DNA of 64,000 nucleotides from Verrucomicrobiaceae bacterium (GCA_016795485.1 JAEUHM010000044.1:273066-337065); one strand, 5' to 3'. Shown: positions 1-7,830, counted from the stretch's first letter. Translations and numbers: made by a program. The notes: a model not told the origin generated them from the letters alone.

Positions 1-207
1 ATCATCTTCGTGATGTCTGACCCCGATGACCGGGACAAAGGCAGGGTCACCTTCTACCAACTGGCCCAGTTCTTCCTCCACCTCGGCTGCAATGACGCGC
101 TCTTCCTTGACGGCGACATTTCCCAAATGGTGGTGAATCCGCCGTTAGGCAAGGCGGGCCGTCCAACGACGTTTGCGACAATGTTTTACATAGCTTCCAA
201 AAAGTGA
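1..207 (+). CDS. Phosphodiester glycosidase family protein, C-terminal fragment (5' end outside window)
   Basis: The frame is open from base 1 (reads I-I-F-V-M-S-D...) to a TGA at 205-207, so only the last 68 residues are seen. The segment FFLHLGCNDALFLDGDIS is the C-terminal signature of the DUF2233/NAGPA phosphodiester glycosidase fold, where the conserved N-A-L-x-L-D-G stretch lies near the active site. Related proteins are usually secreted or envelope-bound and remove N-acetylglucosamine or similar sugars from phosphodiesters. The signal peptide and most of the catalytic domain lie upstream of the window. The family call is good; the substrate cannot be given from this fragment. Confidence 0.75.
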   Translation: MIFVMSDPDDRDKGRVTFYQLAQFFLHLGCNDALFLDGDISQMVVNPPLGKAGRPTTFATMFYIASKK

Positions 208-238
208 CGCTACTCACAAGCCTAGCATCTCTCCCCCA

Positions 239-293
239 TAGGACGAATACGACCCGGTAGGCCCCATCCGTCCTCTCGGACCCATTCGTCCTA
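239..293. terminator. Inverted repeat in the gap before lpd, possible terminator
   Basis: TAGGACGAAT at 239-248 is perfectly inverted as ATTCGTCCTA at 284-293, with a 35-base loop that carries further GGAC/GTCC-like pieces. It sits just after the glycosidase stop codon and well before the lpd start. There is no clear T-run after the right arm, so a terminator role is only an inference; it could be a dispersed GGAC-type intergenic repeat instead. The rest of the 208-429 gap shows nothing recognisable. Confidence 0.35.
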
Positions 294-429
294 TCCTTCT
301 CTGCTACCAAGGGCCCGCCCCCGCAATCCGGGTGCCCTTTTGCGCCAGCAAACGTATTCCCGTTTGCCAGTTGCTCAGCGCGCTGGCCTAGCTTTGATGC
401 GGCTCCCCCAAAACCCCTCTTTTTCCTGA

Positions 430-1806
430 ATGAACTACGATCTTATTGTCATTGGCGGCGGTCCCGCTGGATACGTCGGTGCTATCCGCGCCGCTCAACT
501 TGGAAAAAAAGTAGCCTGTGTCGAGAATGATCGTGCTGGCGGCACCTGTTTGAACTGGGGCTGCATTCCTACCAAGGCGCTACTCAAAAATGCTGAACTC
601 TACCACACGCTCGCTCACCGCGCAGACGAGTTTGGCCTGAAGATCGATGGCCTGAGCTTTGACTGGAGCAAAGTCGTTGGCCGCAGCCGCAAGGTCTCGG
701 ACCAACTCAACAAGGGAATCGAGTTCTTGTTCAAGAAGAACAAGATCGACTACATCCGCGGCACGGGCAGCATCCCCGCCGCTGGCAAAGTGGAAGTCAC
801 CGCCGCAGACGGCAGCAAGCAGAGCCTCAGTGCGACGAAGATCCTCATCGCCACCGGTGCCCGCAGCCGCCCCATGCCTGGTCTTCCCTTCAATGGCACA
901 ACGGTGATCGGCAGCCGAGAGGCCCTGACGCTTGAGTCTCAACCCAAGGAGATCCTCATCGTGGGTGCCGGAGCCATTGGCATTGAGTTTGCCTACTTCT
1001 TCAATGCGTATGGCACCAAGGTCACGGTCATCGAGATGCAAGATCGCATCCTTCCCGTGGAGGACGACGAGGTCAGCAAACTGCTCGAACGCAGTCTGAC
1101 CAAGGCGGGCATCCGCGTGCTAACGAGCACGAAGATCCTCGAAGCCTCTGAAGACGGCAAGCAGGTCACTTTGAAAGTAGAAGGCGCGGCAAATGAAACA
1201 CTCACGGCGGAGAAGTGCCTGGTAGCCATTGGCGTGGCACCTGTTCTGCCAGATGGCACCAAACTCACCGTCTCAGACAAAGGCTGGCTCAACACCAACG
1301 CTAACTACGAAACGTCAGTGGCGGGAATCTACGCCGCAGGCGATATCATCGGGCCACCATGGCTAGCGCATGTCGCTAGCTATGAAGCCATCCAGGCTGT
1401 GGAAGGCATGTTCGGCAAAACCAAGCCCAAGAAGGTGACGGTCTTCCCAGGATGTACCTACTGCCATCCGCAGGTGGCATCCATTGGCCTCACCGAGCGT
1501 GATGCCAAGGCCAAGGGCCTCAACTTCAAAGTGGGCAAGTTCCCCTACACCGCCAGCGGCAAAGCCCTTGCAGTGGGTGAGCCAGAAGGCTTCGTGAAGA
1601 TCCTCTACGGTGAACCGCACGGCGAGATCATCGGCGCGCACATCATCGGAGCAGACGCCACGGAGATGATTTCTGAAATCGGTCTCGGCATCACCCTAGA
1701 AGCCACTCGAGATGAGATCGAGGCCACGATCCACGCCCACCCAACGCTCGCGGAGATGATCCACGAGGCGACCGGAGTGGCCATGGGTCACCCGATCCAC
1801 GTGTAG
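430..1806 (+). CDS. lpdA: Dihydrolipoyl dehydrogenase (E3)
   Basis: A 458-residue flavoprotein disulfide reductase that reoxidises dihydrolipoamide of 2-oxoacid dehydrogenase complexes or the glycine cleavage system using NAD+, in the cytoplasm. The N-terminal FAD-binding GGGPAGY lies at residues 9-15. The redox disulfide GGTCLNWGCIPTK has C40 and C45. The central NAD-binding motif is GAGAIGIEFA, and the C-terminal dimer domain ends with HAHPTLAE, giving the catalytic H437 and E442. Length is normal for E3. ATG 430 directly begins the family N-terminus. No E1 or E2 gene is in the window, so which complex it serves is unknown. The next gene starts 13 bases downstream and may be cotranscribed. 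Confidence 0.95.
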   Translation: MNYDLIVIGGGPAGYVGAIRAAQLGKKVACVENDRAGGTCLNWGCIPTKALLKNAELYHTLAHRADEFGLKIDGLSFDWSKVVGRSRKVSDQLNKGIEFLFKKNKIDYIRGTGSIPAAGKVEVTAADGSKQSLSATKILIATGARSRPMPGLPFNGTTVIGSREALTLESQPKEILIVGAGAIGIEFAYFFNAYGTKVTVIEMQDRILPVEDDEVSKLLERSLTKAGIRVLTSTKILEASEDGKQVTLKVEGAANETLTAEKCLVAIGVAPVLPDGTKLTVSDKGWLNTNANYETSVAGIYAAGDIIGPPWLAHVASYEAIQAVEGMFGKTKPKKVTVFPGCTYCHPQVASIGLTERDAKAKGLNFKVGKFPYTASGKALAVGEPEGFVKILYGEPHGEIIGAHIIGADATEMISEIGLGITLEATRDEIEATIHAHPTLAEMIHEATGVAMGHPIHV

Positions 1807-1819
1807 ACCGCCCGCCATC

Positions 1820-3028
1820 GTGGCAAAGACGACCAGCCAGACACTGCGCAAGGAACTCCTCGGCTTCAAAGAGTTCGGAACGAGCACTCAATGCGCAGAA
1901 CTGGCTGCCGGAGGCACTATGGTGCCGGTCTACATCAATGAGTATTGGACTGCAAAACAAAGAGCTGCGTCCAACCTCCATGAGGTGCCCTACCGCGCCT
2001 GTTTTAAGCCGCAGCTACCACGTTTTTTCATCGAGCGCCTCACGCGCCCAGGAGATCGCGTCTACGACCCCTTCATGGGACGCGGCACCACATTGATCGA
2101 GGCAGCGCTCATGGGCAGACGTGTGGCCGGGTGCGATGTCAATCCACTCGCCGCCACACTAGCCGAACCAAGGCTCGCCCCGCCGGCTCAAGATGACGTT
2201 CTTGCCAAACTCGAGTCGCTCGACCTCACAGGACATGCTGAGGTGAATGAAGATTTGGCTCCGTTTTATCACATCGACACCTTAGGCCAAATCCAGGCAC
2301 TACGACGCTACTTCTTGAATCGCGAGCTCGATGCCGTGGACAAGTGGATCAGAATGGTGGCGCTCACACGCCTCACGGGACACTCCCCAGGATATTTTTC
2401 CGTCTACACCTTGCCGCCTAATCAAGCAGTGCTGCCAGGGCGACAGCGCTTGATCAACGAAAAGCGCGCGCAAGTACCAGAGTTCCGCGATGTGAAGGCA
2501 CTCATCGCTCGCAAGTCGGCACAGCTGCTAAAAGAGCTAACCAAAGAGCAACTGAAGCACCTCCACAGCTCGGACCGGATCCTTCTAACATCCGAGGCCA
2601 GCCAAACTCAAGCGCTGGCAGACAACTCAGTTAGCTTAGTGGTAACCTCACCGCCGTTTCTCAATGTCGTCGACTACAAGACGGACAACTGGTTGCGCTG
2701 CTGGTTCCTCGGCATTGACGCGGCCACCGTACAGATCAGCCAGATCAAAAAACTCACCGAGTGGCAGCAAACCATGACCCGTGTGTTTCACGAGCTTGCA
2801 AGAGTGATCAAACCCGGTGGCCACATCGCGTTTGAAGTCGGTGAAGTCGCAGGCGGCACGATCCGACTCGAAGAAGCGAGCATCCCGTGCGGAATAGCCG
2901 CTGGTCTGGAGCCCGACTTGGTGCTGATCAATGCCCAAGAGTTCACCAAAACCGCCAACTGCTGGGGCATCGCCAACAACGACAAAGGCACCAACACCAA
3001 TCGGATCATTCTCTTCCGTAAGCCCTAG
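1820..3028 (+). CDS. DNA methyltransferase, N4/N6 amino type
   Basis: A 402-residue S-adenosylmethionine-dependent DNA methyltransferase. DPFMGRGTT at residues 83-91 is the SAM-binding motif I in the style of the N4-cytosine/N6-adenine (beta) class. TSPPF at 276-280 is the catalytic motif IV. The order I then IV is the reverse of the usual beta-class arrangement. A further conserved block, RVIKPGGHIAFEVGEV, is typical of the methylase fold. GTG 1820 gives the longest reading; ATG at 1919 (residue 34) is a credible alternative because strong similarity only begins after it. No restriction endonuclease is adjacent, so it may be an orphan methylase or a promoter-distal gene of the lpd transcript. 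The target sequence cannot be read from the protein. Confidence 0.85.
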   Translation: MAKTTSQTLRKELLGFKEFGTSTQCAELAAGGTMVPVYINEYWTAKQRAASNLHEVPYRACFKPQLPRFFIERLTRPGDRVYDPFMGRGTTLIEAALMGRRVAGCDVNPLAATLAEPRLAPPAQDDVLAKLESLDLTGHAEVNEDLAPFYHIDTLGQIQALRRYFLNRELDAVDKWIRMVALTRLTGHSPGYFSVYTLPPNQAVLPGRQRLINEKRAQVPEFRDVKALIARKSAQLLKELTKEQLKHLHSSDRILLTSEASQTQALADNSVSLVVTSPPFLNVVDYKTDNWLRCWFLGIDAATVQISQIKKLTEWQQTMTRVFHELARVIKPGGHIAFEVGEVAGGTIRLEEASIPCGIAAGLEPDLVLINAQEFTKTANCWGIANNDKGTNTNRIILFRKP

Positions 3029-3104
3029 CATTCTGAATGAACTGGCTGGCATGCAATGCCAGAGAAAAGGAGAGCTTTGGCTTAGTAGCAGCGTTTTCTC
3101 CCGC

Positions 3105-4007
3105 ATGGGTCGCCTTCTCATCTTCTTCGCGCTTCCGCTGCTTGCACTGGCCGAACTCACGCCCAGCGAGCGTGAGTTGATGCAGCAACTCGGCCCCGGC
3201 ACGCCCGAGCCCATTTTGCTCTGGCCAGACAAGCCGCCGCAGTTCCTGGAAAACGCCGCGCCGGAGGTCATCAAAGACAATCAGACCATCCAGAGCGTCT
3301 CCGTGCCCACGATCACGCCGTATCTGCCGCCGAAGGAGAATCGCACCGGCATGGCCATCGTCGTTTGCGCAGGTGGCGGCTATGGCGGGCACGCGTGGAA
3401 GACGCACGTCGTGTATGCCGCGCAGGTCTTCAATCCGATGGGCATCGCCGTCATTGGCCTCAAATACCGCACGCGCCCACCGCACAAACTCGACAACGCA
3501 GGCATTCAGGAGCTCACCTTGCTCGATGCGAAACGCGCCATGCGCCTCGTCCGTCATCGCGCTGCCGAATGGGGCCTCGATCCCGCGAAAGTCGGTGTCG
3601 CGGGCTATTCCGCGGGTGCGAACCTCGCAATGAATCTCGCCGCGAACTTCGATCTCGGCGATCCGCAGGCCACCGATCCCATCGACCGCCTCAGCAGCCG
3701 TCCTGACTTCGCCGTCGGCCTCGGCACCTGGCATTGGCGGAAGCCAGAGAACCCGTTTGTCTTCAAGGCGAACTCGCCGCCCGTATTTCTTGTCCACGCC
3801 ACCACCGACAAGCCCATCGAGATCGCAACGAACATCGTCGCCGACTTGAAAAAGCTCGGCGTGCCCGCCCGCCTCGATCTCCACGAAGAAGGCGGCCATG
3901 GCGTCGGCAATCTCATCCCCACCCGCGTGAAACACCATTTCCCCGGCGCCCAGTGGCCGAAGATGCTCGTCGAATGGCTGGGGACGTTGGAGGGGAAGAA
4001 ACCGTGA
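3105..4007 (+). CDS. Secreted alpha/beta hydrolase (acetylesterase-like)
   Basis: ATG 3105 opens with a signal peptide, MGRLLIFFALPLLALA, and yields about 300 residues; longer readings that start upstream lack this and overlap the methyltransferase. The nucleophile elbow is GYSAGAN near residues 167-173. The oxyanion region is VVCAGGGYGGHAW and the probable catalytic histidine lies in EEGGHGVG close to the C-terminus. The arrangement matches the BD-FAE/esterase group common next to polysaccharide-degrading genes in Verrucomicrobiota and Planctomycetota, which removes acetyl or feruloyl groups from plant or algal glycans. The exact ester is not determinable here. The 76-base gap after the methyltransferase leaves room for its own promoter. 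Confidence 0.82.
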   Translation: MGRLLIFFALPLLALAELTPSERELMQQLGPGTPEPILLWPDKPPQFLENAAPEVIKDNQTIQSVSVPTITPYLPPKENRTGMAIVVCAGGGYGGHAWKTHVVYAAQVFNPMGIAVIGLKYRTRPPHKLDNAGIQELTLLDAKRAMRLVRHRAAEWGLDPAKVGVAGYSAGANLAMNLAANFDLGDPQATDPIDRLSSRPDFAVGLGTWHWRKPENPFVFKANSPPVFLVHATTDKPIEIATNIVADLKKLGVPARLDLHEEGGHGVGNLIPTRVKHHFPGAQWPKMLVEWLGTLEGKKP

Positions 4008-4054
4008 AGCCTGGGATCTTTACGAACCAACTGGATCAGGTATGATCTGCACTC

Positions 4055-4531
4055 ATGGAGACGGTTTACATTGAAACGACGATTCCCAGCTACCTGACGG
4101 CTCACCGCAGCCGTCAGGAGCCGATGGCGTCGCATCAGAAGCTGACGCACGACTGGTGGAAGGATCAGCGGCACAAGTTTCTGCTCTACAGCTCTGTTCT
4201 CGTCCGGTTGGAAGCCTCGCGCGGTGACGCCAATGCCGCCCAGCGACGTCTCGCCTACCTCAATGGGATCACGGAACTCGACGTGCTGCCTGAAACCGTT
4301 CAGCTTGAAGCCGATTTGATTCGTTTGTTTCAGCTTCCGCCTCGGGCCGCCGCAGACGCGGGTCATCTGGCGATGGCGATCCTTCACCGGATGGATTACC
4401 TGCTCACCTGGAACTGCACGCATCTGGCAAACGCCACTTTGCAGAAGGAACTGATGGACTACTGTCTCTACCACAAGCTGCACCTCCCCATCATCTGCAC
4501 CCCTGAAACCCTCATCACCCAGGCATCATGA
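4055..4531 (+). CDS. PIN-domain ribonuclease, VapC-like toxin
   Basis: A 158-residue PIN protein of the group beginning MxTVYIETTIPSYL; most such proteins act as Mg2+-dependent ribonucleases of type II toxin-antitoxin systems. E7 takes the place of the first acidic residue (usually Asp in VapC). Further acidic residues are in VRLEASRGD and in ADAGHLAMAILHRMDYLLTWN, which contains the typical C-terminal PIN signature. The stop codon overlaps the start of the next gene by four bases (ATGA), linking it to the small partner downstream. Toxin-first order is usual for this subgroup. Targets are unknown. Confidence 0.82.
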   Translation: METVYIETTIPSYLTAHRSRQEPMASHQKLTHDWWKDQRHKFLLYSSVLVRLEASRGDANAAQRRLAYLNGITELDVLPETVQLEADLIRLFQLPPRAAADAGHLAMAILHRMDYLLTWNCTHLANATLQKELMDYCLYHKLHLPIICTPETLITQAS

Positions 4532-4761
4532 CTGACCGCATCGTTCAAGAAGTCCGAGCCGCACGCGCCGAAGTCGCCGCCGATTTCGGCAATGACCGTG
4601 CCCGCTTCTGGGCGTGGGCACGGGAGCAGCAGGAAGCTCAAAAGGAGTCGAAAAAGCAACTGCCCGCCGCCCCGGCCAAGCCAACAGTGAAGCCAACAGC
4701 CAAGTCGAAGTCTCTCGCGCCTCGGAAGCGAAGCGTGCGTCCGACTCGTGCCTTGGCGTGA
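4528..4761 (+). CDS. Small antitoxin-like partner of the PIN toxin
   Basis: A 77-residue protein starting MTDRIVQEVRAARAEVAADFGND, the typical beginning of the short helical partner found directly after this kind of PIN gene. The N-terminal 35 residues form a predicted amphipathic helix likely to wrap the toxin. The rest is Lys/Pro/Ala-rich and low in complexity. Start codon overlaps the toxin stop (ATGA). The last twenty or so residues are encoded by DNA that looks like the beginning of the adjacent intergenic repeat, so the tail may have been extended by repeat insertion. The antitoxin role is inferred from position and N-terminal resemblance. Confidence 0.68.
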   Translation: MTDRIVQEVRAARAEVAADFGNDRARFWAWAREQQEAQKESKKQLPAAPAKPTVKPTAKSKSLAPRKRSVRPTRALA

Positions 4762-4779
4762 AGCCAAAGCCCAAGGAAA

Positions 4780-4796
4780 GGCGCTTTGGAAGCGCC
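4780..4796 (+). terminator. Perfect hairpin after the PIN/antitoxin pair
   Basis: GGCGCTT-TGG-AAGCGCC forms a 7-bp stem with a 3-base loop starting 18 bases after the antitoxin stop. There is no T-run, so it may stop or stabilise the transcript, or simply be part of the repeat-rich DNA that follows. Confidence 0.35.
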
Positions 4797-4821
4797 TCCG
4801 AACAGGTCGAGTGCTGATAGC

Positions 4822-5233
4822 CACCTTGGACTGCGGCAGCCTGCTGCCGCCAAAGTCTCCCGGTCACCGAAAAGCCCCTCTGCTGTCGCCAACGCGATAG
4901 CGCCTTGGCGGAACATCGTCTTGGAACATTCGACGGCCAGCAGGCTGGCCTCCCGAAAGCGGCAGCAGGCTGCAGCAGTCCATGTAGTCCATGTCACGCT
5001 CGGATTCGATCGAAGCATGGGGACAGGAGAATGGATTCGCCGGATTCTTTTGTCCCCATGCTTCTGTCGATTCTGTCTCCGCTTGTTTCCTGAGTGGCTC
5101 GACCCTTCCGAGGTGCGTCAGGAGGTCTGAGTCCGGCGCGAGAGGCGTCCCAGGGGAACGGTTGAGCCCTTGGTATCTCTAGCGGCGCTCCTCATCCTCG
5201 CCTTCGAGGGTGAGAGCCATGGGGGCTCCACCG
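4822..5233. repeat. REP-like intergenic repeat, copy A (about 0.4 kb)
   Basis: This gene-free stretch holds a composite repeat. It starts with the palindrome GCGGCAGCCTGCTGCCGC (4833-4850), contains GGCCAGCAGGCTGGCC (4935-4950), and continues into an imperfect reverse arrangement GCGGCAGCAGGCTGCAGC, so the outer palindromes face each other as in bacterial BIMEs. A 250-base tail follows from about 4977. The same order and most of the same sequence recur at 7403-7830, and the palindromic part at 7240-7397 and 6412-6598. Open frames inside it on both strands are repeat-encoded and not regarded as genes. Confidence 0.85.
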
Positions 5234-5278
5234 GACCGTTGGCCTGACTCATCAGTCAAAGAATAACCTGTTTTCTTT

Positions 5279-5298
5279 ACGCGTCACTGCTGACGTGT
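5279..5298. promoter_or_regulatory. Inverted repeat upstream of fic, candidate operator
   Basis: ACGCGTCA-CTGC-TGACGTGT is a near-perfect dyad (7 of 8 positions) that ends 25 bases before the fic ATG. A repeated TTTCTTTAC lies on either side of it (about 5272 and 5312). The Fic protein carries its own C-terminal winged helix, so autoregulation here is a reasonable guess, not shown. Confidence 0.35.
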
Positions 5299-5323
5299 TA
5301 AGTTTTTGCCGATTTCTTTACAC

Positions 5324-6397
5324 ATGAGCTTCCACCTTGAGCCTCTACCGCTGCCAGCCTCCATCGAGTTGGAGACTCCGGCGGTGCTGCGGCAGTTGGC
5401 TCGGTCGCATCGGCATCTGGCCGAACTCAAAGGCGCAGCGGCGACCATTCCGAACGAGGCCATCCTCATCGACACCCTCGCTTTGCAGGAGGCCAAGGAC
5501 TCCTCCGCCATCGAAAACATCATCACCACCGAGGACGAGCTTTTCCGCACCGACTCCGCGCCTGGCGGCTACGGCAGCTTGGCGGCGAAGGAGGTACATC
5601 GCTACGGAGCCGCTCTGAAGGTCGGCTTCGAGCGTGTGCGCCAGCAAGGCTTTCTGAGGCTCGAGGACGTGCTCGCGGTGCAGGCCACGCTGGAGCAAAA
5701 CCGCGCCGGATTACGCAAGCTCCCCGGCACCGTGTTGAAGAATGCCGAGACAGGAGCAGTCGTCTATGAGCCGCCGCAGGATGCCGTGCGCATCGAGCAG
5801 TTGATGGACAACTTCATCACCTGGCTAAATCGCAGCGAGCCCGGCGATCCCGATCCACTCGTGCAGATGGCCGTGCTGCACTGGCAATTCGAGAGCATCC
5901 ACCCTTTTTATGACGGCAATGGCCGCACAGGGCGCATCTTAAACCTCCTACACCTCGTCATGCACGGCCTGCTTGATCTTCCCGTGCTCTACCTCAGCCG
6001 CCACATCGTGCGGAACAAGGCCGACTACTACCGCGGCCTCCAAGGCGTGCGCGAGCATGGTGCCTGGGAGGCTTGGGTGCTCTATATCCTCCGTGCCGTC
6101 GAGGAGACCGCCAAGGAGACGCTCACCCAGGTCACCGGCATCCGCCAGCTCATGCAGGAGACCAAGCAACGCCTGCGTTCCCAGCACCCGAAGCTCTACA
6201 GCCAGGAACTGCTCAACAACCTTTTCCGTCACCCCTACACTAAAGTCGAGTTCATCGAGCACGACCTCGGCGTCTCACGCCCCACCGCGATGAAGTATCT
6301 CGACACCCTGCACACCGCCGGCTTCGTGAAAAAGACCAAGCGGGGCCGCACCAACTTCTACATCAACGAACCGCTGTTCGCGCTGCTCGGGCGGTGA
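5324..6397 (+). CDS. Fic-domain AMP-transferase with N-terminal inhibitory helix and C-terminal winged helix
   Basis: A 357-residue Fic protein. The catalytic HPFYDGNGRTGR is complete at residues 193-204, including the catalytic His and the phosphate-binding Gly-Asn-Gly-Arg. DSSAIENI near residue 58 matches the (S/T)xxxE(G/N) inhibitory helix of class II Fic enzymes, which block their own ATP site. Residues from about 300 form a DNA-binding winged helix (HDLGVSRPTAMKYLDTLHTAGF). The family typically transfers AMP from ATP to a protein target; the target here is unknown. ATG 5324 was chosen over TTG 5306 because it begins the family N-terminus MSFHLEPLPLP. It is flanked on both sides by REP-like repeats, suggesting an accessory cargo gene. 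Confidence 0.88.
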   Translation: MSFHLEPLPLPASIELETPAVLRQLARSHRHLAELKGAAATIPNEAILIDTLALQEAKDSSAIENIITTEDELFRTDSAPGGYGSLAAKEVHRYGAALKVGFERVRQQGFLRLEDVLAVQATLEQNRAGLRKLPGTVLKNAETGAVVYEPPQDAVRIEQLMDNFITWLNRSEPGDPDPLVQMAVLHWQFESIHPFYDGNGRTGRILNLLHLVMHGLLDLPVLYLSRHIVRNKADYYRGLQGVREHGAWEAWVLYILRAVEETAKETLTQVTGIRQLMQETKQRLRSQHPKLYSQELLNNLFRHPYTKVEFIEHDLGVSRPTAMKYLDTLHTAGFVKKTKRGRTNFYINEPLFALLGR

Positions 6398-6411
6398 GGC
6401 TCCGGTCTCAC

Positions 6412-6598
6412 CCTTGGACTGGGCAGCCTGCTGCCGCTTTCCCCAGGCAGCCCTGCTGCCGTCAAAGTCCGATAGATGATCAAACGCCACGACCAGCTCT
6501 CGCTAAGGCGGTAGCCGTGAGCGCATCGGAAGTCTCTCAGCCTCCGGCGGCCAGCAGGCTGGCCTTCCGAAAGCGGCAGCAGGGCTGCACGCACTCCA
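6412..6598. repeat. REP-like repeat, copy D, adjoining the transposase stop
   Basis: Palindromic pieces GGCAGCCTGCTGCCGC and GGCCAGCAGGCTGGCC, and a closing GCGGCAGCAGGGCTGC, match the REP-like units at 4.8 kb and 7.2-7.5 kb, though the middle is diverged. It directly abuts the 3' end of the REP-associated transposase gene at 6601. Confidence 0.75.
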
Positions 6599-6600
6599 TA

Positions 6601-7179
6601 TTACTCCCCGTCCTCGGCAGCGATTTCATCAAACGGAAAACTCGCCACGGTCTTCACCCACGCAGCCGTGGCTTCGCGTTTGAAGTCAGCCGCGCTGCAC
6701 CACCGCCACTGCGAGGCCAGCGGCACCAGGCCATGGTGCTTGGGATTCTGATGCACATAGTTCAGCCGGGCCAGGTAGCTCTGCGGATAGGTCAGATGCG
6801 TCTCCCGATAGTTCTGCCAAAGCCGCGTCCGCCCTGGTGTGCCGTCTTCCGTATTCAAACGCTTCGTCGCCAGGCTGTGCAGCTTTTGCAGCACGACCCG
6901 CAGTGTGTCCGCGTCCCCCGGAGGACTATGCGCCACCACATGGTAATGATTTGAGAGAACCGCCCATGCCTCCAGCTTCCATCCCGCTTCCGCAAAGCCC
7001 TCCAGCAGCATCTGGAGAAACCAATCGCGACGTTCTGGAGTATGCAAAAGAGGCTTCTTCTCGCGAGTCCGCGCCGTCACAAAATACACCCCGCTCTCCG
7101 CCAGCCGATGCGGTGGCGCATGAGGCCAGTGACGGGTGCCGCGAAGGCACTCTTCATCGTTGGGCAGATCAGGCATCAT
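6601..7179 (-). CDS. REP-associated tyrosine transposase (RAYT)
   Basis: A single-strand DNA transposase of the Y1 HUH family. The start at ATG 7179 (or the next Met, 7176) gives 192 residues; a longer upstream reading is made of repeat DNA and was discarded. NHYHVV places the metal-binding pair at H78 and H80. The catalytic tyrosine is probably Y141 in NYVHQNP. The N-terminal SGVYFVTARTRE and the FAEAGWKLEAWAVLSNHYH block are characteristic of RAYTs. Such enzymes bind and cleave REP hairpins and are thought to spread them without being a classic IS. Consistent with that, GC-rich palindromic units flank the gene closely on both sides (6412-6598 and 7240-7397). It appears intact. Confidence 0.88.
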   Translation of the reverse strand: MMPDLPNDEECLRGTRHWPHAPPHRLAESGVYFVTARTREKKPLLHTPERRDWFLQMLLEGFAEAGWKLEAWAVLSNHYHVVAHSPPGDADTLRVVLQKLHSLATKRLNTEDGTPGRTRLWQNYRETHLTYPQSYLARLNYVHQNPKHHGLVPLASQWRWCSAADFKREATAAWVKTVASFPFDEIAAEDGE

Positions 7180-7239
7180 GGATAAAGGATGTTCAAAGCC
7201 CGCCCTACCCGTCAAGTATCGAATGGAAGGAACAACAAC

Positions 7240-7397
7240 ATGGACTGCGGCAGCCCGCTGCCGCTTTTCCGAGGCAGCCTGCTGCCGCCAAAGTCTCCCG
7301 GCCATCGAAAAGCCCCTCGGCTGACGCCAACGCGAAAGCGCCTTGGCGAAACTTCATCTTGGAACATTCGACGGCCAGCAGGCTGGCCTCCCGAAAC
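7240..7397. repeat. REP-like repeat, copy B, upstream of the RAYT gene
   Basis: Begins TGGACTGCGGCAGCCCGC, followed by a second GAGGCAGCCTGCTGCCGCC palindrome and ending with GGCCAGCAGGCTGGCC, the same unit as in the first 150 bases of copy A. It lies 61 bases before the RAYT start and is followed 5 bases later by copy C in the same orientation. Confidence 0.82.
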
Positions 7398-7402
7398 ATG
7401 AA

Positions 7403-7830
7403 ACATGGACTGCGGCAGCCTGCTGCCGCTTTTCCGAGGCAGCCCTGCTGCCGCCAAAGTCTCTTGGCCATCGAAAGCCCCTCGGCTGTCGCACACGCGA
7501 GAGCGCCTTGGTAAAACATCGTCTTGGAACATTCGACGGCCAGCAGGCTGGCCTCCCGAAAGCGGCAGCAGGCTGCCGCAGTCCATGTAGTCCATGTCAC
7601 GCTCGGTTCGACCGAAGCATGGGGACAGGAGAATGGATTGGCCTGCTTCTTTTGTCCGCATTCTTCTGTCGATGCTGCTGAGCTTGTTTCCTGAGTGGCT
7701 CGACCCTTCCGAGGTGCGTCAGGAGGTCTGAGCCTGACGTGAGAGGCTTCCCAGGGGAACGCTTGCGCCCTTGGAATCTCGGGCGGCGCGCCTCATCCCC
7801 GCCCTCGAAAGTGCCGCAGGGGCTCGATGA
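7403..7830. repeat. REP-like repeat, copy C, full-length (about 0.43 kb)
   Basis: Same orientation and structure as copy A: GCGGCAGCCTGCTGCCGC at 7412-7429, GGCCAGCAGGCTGGCC, closing GCGGCAGCAGGCTGCCGC, then the shared tail with a CATGGGGACAGGAGAATGG piece and a GAGTGGCTCGACCCTTCCG piece. Copies A and C therefore form a direct repeat around fic and the RAYT gene. With copy B it fills the gap between the transposase and the next gene. Between 7831 and 8007 I see only AT-richer DNA leading into the next gene. Confidence 0.82.

Noticed and set aside
3605..4483. A 292-codon minus-strand frame across the hydrolase and PIN genes
   Set aside because: Crosses two well-supported genes on the other strand and resembles nothing.
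4786..5182. Several small frames inside repeat copy A (and 7136-7681 in copies B/C) with recurring cysteine- and glycine-rich peptides
   Set aside because: They are translations of the palindromic repeat and recur only because the DNA recurs; no start signals or families.
4822..7830. Possible CRISPR array because palindromic units recur
   Set aside because: Units are few, long, irregularly spaced and separated by genes; no uniform spacers and no cas genes.
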